From Cyclostephanos tholiformis (taxonomy: Eukaryota; Bacillariophyta; Thalassiosirophyceae; Thalassiosirales; Thalassiosiraceae): DNA of 28,595 nucleotides. The position numbers and the translations under genes were made by a program. Positions 1 to 9,200 of this stretch are shown in pieces. Numbering within the stretch: the stretch's first letter is position 1; every line of letters starts with the position of its first letter. The stretch lies in assembly GCA_036939975.1 (NCBI GenBank), contig JALLPB010000195.1:1-28595 (forward strand). Reading direction: 5' to 3'. The notes beneath the pieces were generated by a model, which did not search any database, had not been told where the DNA came from, and worked only from the letters and a program-made list of their open reading frames with translations.

Positions 1-39
1 GGGGGGGGTGGAAGGAAGGAGGAGAGGAGAAAAAATAAG

Positions 40-1046
40 ATGGACGATAATAATAATACCGCGTCGGAGGGAGGTACGATCGACGTCCTCGGGGGTGGAG
101 GGAACGCCGTCGTCGTCGCCGCCGTCGACGGTCGCTCGTCGTCGTCCTCGTCTCCCTCTCCTTCGTCTTCTACCTCCGGCGAAGACGCCACATCGGAATG
201 CTCCGACGTGGCCATCGCGTCGATCGTCGACCAGCACGAGGAGGGGGGGGGCGACCGATCGGCCATCGCCCCGGACGCGGTCAATCTGTACGGCGTAGAA
301 TACGACGACGACGACGACGACGACGACGTCAACGCCGCTCCCGGCCACCTTAGGTCGATATCGCACGTTCCCGACGTGCGTTTGCCCGGCATGGCGGGGG
401 TAGGAGGGGTTGGAGGTCGCCCGTACGGCTCGGACGGCAAGCTCAACGAGCTCCTGCTCATGCACTCGGCGATGGGGGTCGGGGGGGGAGGATGCGCATC
501 GCCGTCGCTGTCGAATGCCGCCATCATCGCCGCGGCCGGACGTAGGAGTCGAAGTTCCAGCAGGACGAGGCCGAGGGGCACTGGCGGGGGTGGCGGGGGC
601 GGGGGTGGCGGCGGCGGACACCACGCCGCGCAGGGCGGCAGCGCTTGCTCGTCCCGTTCGTCGAGTCCGACGTCGTCCATACGGGGAGGTACGACTCTTG
701 GGTCGCACTCGGCCTTCGTCGGGGGAGGGGGCGGCGGCGGCGGCGGCGGGGGGAGCACCGCCGGACGATCCGTCCACTCCTGCGGACACTCGCGTCACTC
801 GAGCCTCGACGGTATGTTCGATCCCGACCTCCTCCTCGATCGACTCGGCTTCATCGACCTCGATCCTCCCCTTCCCCACGAGATACGATGCGGCCCATTG
901 GGCGCGCCCGGCATGTTCGATGGCAAGTCGAACAATTCGGGCGGACTCACCCCCGTGAACGAGCGTTTGTCGGAGGAGACCCTAGACGATTGTCACGCGT
1001 TCAACGACCTGCTTTACTACGGCGTCACGGGAGGCGGCGTTTCCGG

Positions 1047-1085
<39 letters not shown>

Positions 1086-1346
1086 GGTGGAGGTGGAGGT
1101 GGCATCCACGGCGGCGGAGTTGGAGTTGGCATGAGCTCGACGATGTCGATGCCTAGCGTCGCACACTCGTCGTTGTCCGGGATGAGGAGCGGAGACAACA
1201 TGAGCGTGGGAAGCCTGAGCGTCGGTAGCTTCAAGGGGGGACAATCGAGGGGCGGTAGCCTCGCTGGGGGCAGTCTCATGGGCGACGGCGAGAATAGCGT
1301 CCTATTGGGAACGTTGGACGAGGAGGAGGAGGACGAGAGTCAGTGA
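40..1346 (+). CDS. Gly/Ser-rich acidic hypothetical protein, frame broken at a G36 tract
   Basis: I do not recognise this protein. One frame runs from the ATG at 40 to the poly-G run at 1048-1083. The sensible continuation lies in another frame, through SVGSLSVGSFKGG to an acidic end (DEEEEDESQ) and TGA at 1344-1346. The two halves share Gly and Ser richness, so I read them as one gene whose tract length is wrong in the assembly or variable in the cell. The N-terminal half has Ser runs, a poly-Asp run from the GAC repeat at 302-328, and several poly-Gly loops. The only ordered-looking stretch is around 800-1020 (MFDPDLLLDRLGFIDLD, then LDDCHAFNDLLYYG). DPDLLLDRLGF weakly recalls the D-P-x-x-L-L-x-x-L-G-F core of KRAP/ITPRID-type IP3-receptor-binding motifs, which is speculative. 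The frame is open to the left edge, so the true start may lie outside. The stop overlaps a perfect donor (GTGAGT at 1343), so a further 3' exon is possible. Confidence 0.6.
302..328 (+). repeat. GAC trinucleotide microsatellite (poly-Asp)
   Basis: About nine consecutive GAC units encode a poly-aspartate run inside the Gly/Ser-rich protein. Similar GAC or GAT runs occur at about 10131-10170 in the RING gene and 26258-26280 in the NCBP3-like gene. Confidence 0.85.
1048..1083 (+). repeat. 36-bp poly-G homopolymer at a frame switch
   Basis: An uninterrupted run of 36 G codes for poly-Gly. The frame that is coding to its left differs from the one that is coding to its right. A change of one or two G would join the two halves. 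Runs this long are prone to sequencing and replication slippage and could form G-quadruplexes. Confidence 0.9.
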
Positions 1347-1349
1347 GTA

Positions 1350-1884
1350 TATTAGGGAGGGGTGGTCGGTGGAGGGGGGGGAGGGGGGGGGGAGGAAGGA
1401 TGGAAAAGCGTCGCCCACGAGCGGTTATTTTTTAGTGAGTGACGACAAGCAGTAACAAAAAATGACAGTGTTATTAAGGACGTGCAAAAATATTGAGGGA
1501 ACGGGGTGGTGGCAGTGTGTGTGGGGGGGGTATGGGGTAAGAGCGACACCCACGAGCGTTTATTTTTCGTGTGGTGAGGTATGTGAAAGGACCACTAGCG
1601 GCAAACTGTCCCGAGTATAGTAGGTGATGAAATTACGATTGTTTTTTGTTAAAGAAGTGCAAACGCGCACCAACATATACATTCAAACGAAATTGCAAGA
1701 TGTGACGTTTGAGAATTGCGCACATTGTGATTGTTCATCTCTTGAGAGAGAAAGCCACCCCTGAAAACGAGAGAGTGCATCAATACGATCGGATATGCAC
1801 GACATCGTGATCGTGTAGTCGTGGCACAAAAATTTTTGTTGTCGAGGGGGTCATTCGAGATGAAATATAGATTTTTATATGGCA
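1350..1884. other. Intergenic region between convergent 3' ends
   Basis: I see no supported gene here. The region lies between the 3' ends of the Gly/Ser-rich gene and the UBL gene, so it should hold both 3' UTRs. It starts with G-rich low-complexity DNA (1374-1395). It contains an imperfect direct repeat of 27 bp at 1407-1433 and 1542-1568, which differ at four positions. Its right part is AT-richer and lacks a convincing reading frame. Confidence 0.5.
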
Positions 1885-2695
1885 TCAAGACCTTCTCCTC
1901 TTCCTATTAGAGGACATTTCGATGATTTCGACAATGTCATCGTCGTTAACGTCGCTGCCGTCGCTATCTAAAAGTTCGACGACCTCCCCTGGCGCACCGC
2001 GTTGCCTTTGCCTACGTACGGATTTGGATTCACGTCCCCCCCCTCCCCCTCCCAACGCATTATCAGACCCGCCTCCCGAGTCGTTCCCCTCCATAATATT
2101 ATTCGACGTGCGCTTTCGATCATCCTTCTCGTCAGCTGCGTGGGAATGCATCCCACCCAGCGAATTCGCCAAATCCACCACCCTCGGCGCGCACGAGAGC
2201 AGGTGGAACGTAAATACGCCGTGATTGCCGACGCCGAGGGCGGACAGTGATCGATTGCCCGATTTGAGCTCCCGTCCGAGGTAGAATAGTCGCTGTTGTT
2301 CGCGCTTGATCGGACCCAGCGTCGCATCGGAGTCGACCGAATCCTTGAGCGCGTTGAGGGTGGAGGATAGGGAAATCGAAATCTTCGGTGCGCGTTTTTA
2401 TTGTTATTTTTCACGTATGCGTACGTGTTGGTCGGGAAAGGGGGCGGTGCGCGCATCGTTGAGAGCCCAATCAAAAGGCACGGAAAGAGACAGAAAGGAT
2501 TGATTATGACATTATATACTCTAGATAGTTTAATATTGTGCAACACATGACGGAATGTTCCGATTTCCCCACTACTCCACTTACCCGGCTCGTCTTCCCG
2601 TCATTGGAGCGAATCACCGTAACGTCGATACAGTTCGAGGCGACGTACTCGCAATCGTCGTCGATGGGGGATGACGCATTTTTCTTGCCGCTCAT
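1885..2695 (-). CDS. Ubiquitin-like domain protein with tandem SUMO-interaction-like motifs
   Basis: Two exons on the minus strand, 2695-2585 and 2382-1885, give 202 residues. The intron (2584-2383, 202 nt) has a perfect GTAAGT donor, and a phase-0 acceptor at GAAG/ATT restores the fold. Residues 23-100 then read as a ubiquitin-like domain: beta strand IDVTVIRSNDGKT, helix TLNALKDSVD, the typical QQRLFYLGREL (compare QQRLIFAGKQL of ubiquitin), and a last strand VFTFHLL. No di-glycine ends the domain, so it is probably an adaptor and not conjugated; a GG does occur near residue 113, before the tail. The tail has Gly-rich and basic patches and two SIM-like motifs with acidic flanks, VVELLDSD (171-178) and IVEII (187-191). 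It ends in a basic NLS-like NRKRRRS. This suggests a nuclear ubiquitin/SUMO-pathway adaptor. The neighbour across the retrotransposon is a RING ligase. The fold is clear; the role is inferred. Confidence 0.75.
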
Positions 2696-2808
2696 CCTTG
2701 TATCTGAATCTACTGGGCCGCGATAAAAATCGCAAGCGCGGCGCGGCGCCCGATATTCTTAGATGAGATGGTGAGTTGTACTTATTATGTTACATAGATT
2801 ATGGGATG
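2696..2808. promoter_or_regulatory. UBL-side half of a probable divergent promoter
   Basis: 113 bp lie between the UBL start codon and the left LTR. With 9897-9954 on the other side of the retrotransposon it would form a 171-bp divergent intergenic region between the UBL and RING genes. No clear TATA box is visible. The assignment rests on position only. Confidence 0.35.
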
Positions 2809-2880
2809 TGTTGGTCTGTCCTTGGCCCAGTCTAGTAATACGGTAGAAGAGTAATCTAACGCTCACTTCTCTCACCAGCA
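2809..2880 (+). repeat. 5' LTR (72 bp)
   Basis: It begins TGTTGG and ends CCAGCA, the usual TG...CA boundaries. It matches the 3' LTR base for base except for a missing AG after GTAGAAG. At 72 bp it is very short for a copia LTR. Its last 16 bases are repeated just downstream: a 20-bp unit occurs at 2865-2884 and again at 2885-2904, so the 5' LTR could alternatively end at 2900. Confidence 0.88.
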
Positions 2881-3205
2881 GGTTACTTCTCTCACCAGCA
2901 GGTTTTCGCCCTCACCAAGAGCCATGGAGATTCCGTCGCCCTAAGCCGTCGGCATTATCCCTGGCTCCTTCCTCTCACGCGAGCGCCTCCAACACTCCCC
3001 TTCGAGCCCTTCCTCTTCTCTTCTCCACCCCGGCCGCTGCGGTTCAAGCCGCGACGCCCTCGGCTGGTTTCGCCCTCGCCGGTTCGTCGTCTTCCCCCGG
3101 CCTTTGTCCTCCTCCTTCTCCTCAGCCGCCCCGTCCGCCATCTTGGCGATCACGGCGAGTTGATTCACCGGTCGAGGACGTTCCCTCCCACCGCCTTTTA
3201 CGTGG
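2881..3205 (+). other. Retrotransposon leader with presumed primer-binding site
   Basis: This untranslated leader separates the 5' LTR from gag-pol. It opens with GGTT and a second copy of the LTR-end unit. The minus-strand primer site should be here, but I cannot match it to a tRNA 3' end. A six-codon upstream frame starts at ATG 2924 and stops at 2942. No other feature is visible. Confidence 0.6.
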
Positions 3206-6200
3206 ATGCTCCCCCGCCGCAGTCGGCGCCTTCAACACATGGATCCCGACGGCGTCGATCCGCACCACGACGCCTCCCCCGTGGCTGCTTCAGCGCCAGG
3301 CGGTGTGGCGATGGCTCCTCTCCTCCGTCGCGCCTCCCGCCAGGGTTCTCCCCTCATCCTCCAAGTTTCTGCTCCTCCGGGTTCCGACGACCCAGATGAA
3401 TTCTTCTACGACGCCCTCGCTGATGTTCACGAAGGCGATTTCGCGGCGGCACGTGCTTTCTTCGTCCGCCACGGGCACACCGTCGTCTACCACGAGTGCC
3501 CCGACCTCGCCACCTTCCACACCCTCTTCCCCGGGGCGGCCATCAACTCACTCTCCTCCCTTCCCGCGGGGCTCATTGATGAAGGCCACGGCATTCTCGC
3601 GAGACAGCTCGTGGATCTTCAGGACCCCCCCCCCCCGGTCACCCCTCCTCGATCGTTTGTCGATCGCTACGTGACCCGGGGGTTTGGGGCTGCACCGGCC
3701 CTCGCGCCTGCCACTTCACCCACTACCGACGCGCGCTTGGCCGCTTCTTCTTCCTCTACGTTATGGTCATCACCACGCCCATCCACCTCCCGATCCTCCA
3801 TCTCTCGGGCTCCCTCTCCCATTCACCATGCTACGCGCCGCCCCGATCCCGACGGTGTTTCCTCCACATCACTTCCCTCCCAGGCGGGGCGCCTTCCGGC
3901 CAGTGGGGCCTCCGGATTTGGACAAGTTCGCAACGTCTCCTCCCTTCCCCGCGAAGTACGTTTTTACCCATCGATCATGGCCGGGGGGGTTGGTCCTCAT
4001 GCTCTGGCATCAGTGGCGTCGTCTGTCGATGACTCGATTCCGCCGCTGCGGTCTTTGTCGCATTCGGACACCCGCTCCCTGACGAGCAGTTTGCGTTCTT
4101 CCCTCCCCCGGGGCTCTGGTGGCGCTTCTGTTGCGGTCCCCTCCCTTCCTGGGCTGGCACAGCCGTTGGCGGTTCCCCCTCGGGTGACTCTGCCTCCCTC
4201 GGATGCTCCTCCTCACGAGGCTCCGGCTGGACTACTCTCCCCACCAGCTCCGTCCATTGTCCCTCCTGCGGTGGCTCGGGTGGATCTCCTCAAACTCGAT
4301 TCGTTTAAGGACCCCAAATCATTCCTGGACTCCTTCGAGACGATCCAGTTTTATCTTCGCATGCCGGAGTTTTCAACGGGTCACACGGATGGTTCTTTGA
4401 CGACAGACGCGGCAAATGCGGAGGCCAGTCGTGCGTGGGAAGGGCAACTCCGCCTTGCGGTGAAGGACGGGACTCTTCGCTTCCTTTTTGAAAACTGGGG
4501 ATCCCAGTTCCATGGAAAGGGGTTCGAGATGCTGGATACCCTCATCCGTCACTGTCGCCCGGACACCGTTTCTAATGCTTTCGCGTCCCTCTTGTCGCTT
4601 TTCAATGATGTCCAGGGTGACGCCGAATCGCCTCTCGCCTACCGGTCGCGCTTCGATGGGCTCTGCCTTGAACTTCTCTGCTGTCGGGTTGTGCTTCCAC
4701 AACTTTTATCGGTTATGCTCTTCCTTCGCGGCCTCCATTCGCGCTACGTGGATATTCTTCTCCAGTTTCGTTCGGGTTACAAGTCCATCGAGCTGGCCAC
4801 CATCGACTCGGTTCTTTCCGACGTCTCATTCCATGACTCATTCACTCTGGTGGAGGCGAAGAAGGGTAAACCGGGTGGCTCCTCCCGTGCCTCTCCTCTA
4901 GCTCCGGCGGCTGCCGCGGCCCACACTGATCGCCAGGGGACCGTGTGGCAAACTCCCTTTGAGTGGCTTGCTACATATGGTCTCAAGGGTATCAAGAGCC
5001 GGTGGACTCGTGCCCTTGCTGGCACCGGTATCTGCCCCATCTGCCACCGGGCCGAGAAGCCCTTCCACCCTCCAACACAGTGTCCTCTCCTTCCTGAGTT
5101 AGGCCTCAAGCTCATCACGTGCCCTCCCGTCACGCCCTCTCCAGCCGCCCCGTCCCCTACTCAGGCTAAGCCGGCGGCGTCTCCTGCTCCGGCAGTCCAT
5201 GTAGCGACCACGGGCACGGCTTCTTCGTCTGGGGGGGCCAATGTTGCTCCATCTAGCCTTGTGGCCTCGGTCACTCCTCTTGGTGACGGTGACTACGACA
5301 CTGACGATGACTTTTGCTGGGATGGGGATGAGAGTGGTCTCGCTTTTGGGATTTCACATAAACTAAACTCGGGGGTTGATGCTTACGTCCGTCCTTCCTG
5401 CTCCCATGCCCAAGTTCTCTCCACTTCCCCAGTTGCCTCACACACCGCCTCGGGGTCCATCCATCTCCCACGCAACCTTCCGGCTCTGCTTCAGCGTCTC
5501 TCCCTCCGCTCTCCACATCCCCCCACCGGCGGCCGTCTCGCTGTCGCCGACTCCGGTGCCACAGATCACATGATCCCCGATAAATCTTCCTTCGTCTCCT
5601 ATCGGTCGGTCTCCGGTCTCAGCGTTCGCATGGGCAACAACTCTTTCATCCCTGTCCTCGGCCGTGGCACTGCCATCTTTTGCCTCAATGCCAAACGGAT
5701 TCTCCTCCGCAATGTCCTCCATGTCCCTGGTCTCACGGTGCCTCTCTACAGCCTCCGCAAGCACATGGAACAACCGGGATGCGGCTTTCTCGGCTCCCAA
5801 TCTTCCGGGTTCTTGGTCTACTTTCCTTCCTTCGTTCTGTCGGTTGACACTTCGGTGGATTGCCACCTCTCATATGAGCCCCTTGGCTCGAGTGCACCTC
5901 TCGCGACACTCCACTACGCCCAACCGCGATGCCCTCCTACATACTATCCTTCGGAGTATGTCTCTTCTTCTTCCGCGGCCTCACCCTCCACATCTCCCCC
6001 CGCCGTGGTCGAAGACGACTGCTCTACATGCAGCAACGGTCCATTGCCCTCCTCGGATTCTCCCGCTATGGTTTCTGCCTCACCATCGCCACCCCCACCA
6101 CGCGATCTTCTTCCTATGCTGCCACCGGACATCGCCCGGCTTCTTCACCATCCGGGGTCCTCCTTCCCACCTGTCCGGCCATGCGATACCGCTAATGCTT

Positions 6201-9200
6201 CTGACACGAAAACACACTGGTCCGCTGAAGAACTTCATCGGGCTATGGGTTGTCGGAAGTTTCGTAATTACAAGCACCTCCTCCAAGTCAGCCGTGATGG
6301 TGAATGGGTTGATGGGGGTGAGTTCCCGGCCTCCCTCGGTTCCTTTGCCACGATTCCGAAGGCCAAACGCGGCGCTCCCCTCGACCGGACCAAATATCGT
6401 TATCTCGATGCTGTGCACATCGATATTGCATTCGGCGACTGTGTCTCGATTGGGGGGTTTCGTTATGCTCTCATTCTCGTGGATCGTGCGACTCGGTACA
6501 ATTGGACCTTCGGCTTGAAAGACCTCTCCTCCATCGGTATTCTATCGGCACTTCGTCTATTTCGTGCCGCTGCGGGTTCGTTGGCGCGTTGCTTCTACTG
6601 CGACTGTGACTTGAAACTTTTTGGTACTGCTATCAGCGAGTATCTCATTGACAATTCCTCGAAGATCGTCTCCGCTCCAGCCAAGCGCCAGTCTGCCAAC
6701 GGGCTCGTGGAGTCTCATTGGAAGACCATGGTCCACATGGCCCGTGCTTTCCTTACCGAGAAACAAATGCCCCGCACGTTTTGGTTCTACGCCATCACCC
6801 ACGCGGCCCGGCTCATGAATGCAATCCCCGGCAAATATTCAGGCCGCCTTGCTTCTCCCTTCCTTCTTGTCCATGGCATCGGACACGATGAACGCACTTG
6901 GGTGCCACTCTTCTCCATTTGCTACTTTCATCATGAGCGGGATGGTGACATCGCTCGCTCCAAGCTTCAGGCCCATACGATGGACGGTGTTGTCCTTGGA
7001 CGTTCTCCTACTTCCAACGCTCTCCTTGTCTACAACCCCCGCAACAAACAGTACTACGAGCCGGATAGCTATCGCCTTGACCCGTATCGTCTTCCGGGTT
7101 CCGTCTACCCTGGCATCAGGTATGACGGCGGCCTCTTCTGCTGTCTTCTTCGCGACGATAACCCTCAGTACGAAGAAAAGTACCCTCCCGGTACGAGAGT
7201 GGAGCACCTCGATCCTGTTTCGAACCGCCTCGTGTCGGGGACGGTCATGGACATACCCTTTCCAGGTGACGTCTCAGGCGATGGTAGCCCACGGCAGATG
7301 TACACTATTCTTTTTGATGACAGCACTATGGCTTCAATCAGTCTTTCTGACATGTCCTCCATGATCCCGCCCCCTCCAGTGACCTCGTCTCCGTCTACTT
7401 CGTCGGATGCCCTTCTCCCTCCCTTCCTTCAATTAAACTCCCGGATCACCTACGAACACGACGGTCAGTATCACAAGGGGTGGCTCCACCAACAGGATGG
7501 CGTCTATCGTTTCTCATACAAATCCCACGTCAACAAACGGAAAGAAGAATGGGGGGTTCCTCTTCCTAATCTCCCTACTACTTGGGTGGACCTGTGCGTC
7601 CAGGGCATTTTGCTCCCTGGCCACATGTCACATTCGTTTCTTCGTTCCCACTCTTCCTCCGCTCCACCCACCTTCGACCCCGTTGCATCCTTCGTCAGTG
7701 CTGTTGATCTCCATCGCGACTGTCCCCCCTCTCTTCTCAAGGCTCTCGCCGACTCCCACCCCGACCGTGAGATCTGGCTCGCAAGCTTCCTCGAAGAGAA
7801 GCGTGGCATCCAACAACTTGATACGTATGAGATAATCACCCTGGGCGAGTATCGCGCCCTTCGTGAGAAGGGCGCCCCCCGGGCTATTCCAACGATGTGT
7901 GTTCTCACCATCAAGAAGGACGAACTCCTCCGCCCTCTTCGTGCCAAATATCGTATCGTCGTTCTCGGCAACCATGAAGACAGGGTCTGGTCTAAAAGCG
8001 ACAAATTTGCCCCCGTTCTTCGTCAGGATAGCCTGCGGTTCCTCGCCAGCATGGCCGTCTCGGCGCGTCGTCCCCTTCGCCAGGGCGACTGTAAGAACGC
8101 CTTCTGTCACGGTACCCTGCCCCCCGATGAAGTTACCATCGTCCGTCCCCCTAGTGGTGACCCGGACGCCACCCCGGACGAATTTTGGCTCTTAAAGCAG
8201 ACTCTCTACGGCCTCCGCCGTAGCCCTCGACACTGGTATGACAAGATCAACGCCATTTTGACATCGATCGGTCTCACCCCTTCCCTCGAGGATCCCTGCC
8301 TCTACACAGGATTCATTCACGATCCTACGACTCCTGACACCTCCGTCACTACCTGCCCTCTCTCCCTAGGCCTCTATGTTGATGACTTCGTCTACTTCTC
8401 TGAGGACCCTGCGGTCGAACACCTCTTCTGTCGCCTTCTTGCTGAACGATGCAGCGTCGACTTCATGGGTATTGTTGAGTGGTTCCTCGGTATCCATTTC
8501 TCCTGGCGCTTCACTCCCTCCTCTGTCGCCGTTCATCTCAACCAGGCCGGCTTCGCCATAAATTTAGTCAAAAGCTTTGCTCGGCACTCTCGGGACATAA
8601 CTACGTCTGCGACTCCATACCGATCTGGTGTTCCTATTGACTCCATTGCTCCCTCTCTCGACGCCGACGACTCCCCAGCACAGATCCGACGTACCCAAGC
8701 CTACCAAAGCCTTGTCGGCAGCCTCGGTTGGTTGTCGTGTAGCACTCGCCCAGATATCTCTGCTGCTCACTCCTTCCTCTCCTCCTATGCTCAGAAGCCT
8801 GCCACGGGGCACATGAAGGCAGCACTGTACGTCCTACACTACGTCCACTCAACACATGATTACGGCATCTCCTACACTTCTGATGACGTTGCCCCCATGC
8901 ACTCCTATGTCCACTACCCACCGGATACAGACGCCGAGGCATACCACGACGCCGTTCCTCCTTCCCTGGGCCCCTCCAATACCATCTCGGCGTACAGCGA
9001 CGCCTGCTGGGGCTCCCAACTCGGCGGCGCCGTCGCCGATGGTACCCTCCTACCTCTGTTTAAGTTTCGTAGTATGAGTGGCGGCATCGTTTTCAAAAAC
9101 GGTGGCCCCGTCGGTTGGTTCGGTGAACGTCAAGACAGGACATCTCTCAGTTCTTGCGAGGCCAAAATCCGTGCTACTTGCTCCACTTCCAAGAAGGTTG

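Noticed and set aside
645..1040. Arg-rich portion of the third frame in the first gene
   Set aside because: Only the part after the poly-G run looks coding; the Arg-rich part is an out-of-frame reading of Gly/Ser/Asp codons.
1649..1888. 79-codon minus-strand frame downstream of the UBL gene
   Set aside because: It begins after the UBL stop, has no motif and lies in the probable 3' UTR.
2809..2880. Target-site duplication of the retrotransposon
   Set aside because: GGATG before the left LTR and CCCTC after the right LTR do not match, nor do longer flanks.
5664..6518. 284-codon plus-strand frame overlapping gag-pol
   Set aside because: A shadow frame within the protease and integrase region of the polyprotein, Ser/Pro-rich with no domain.
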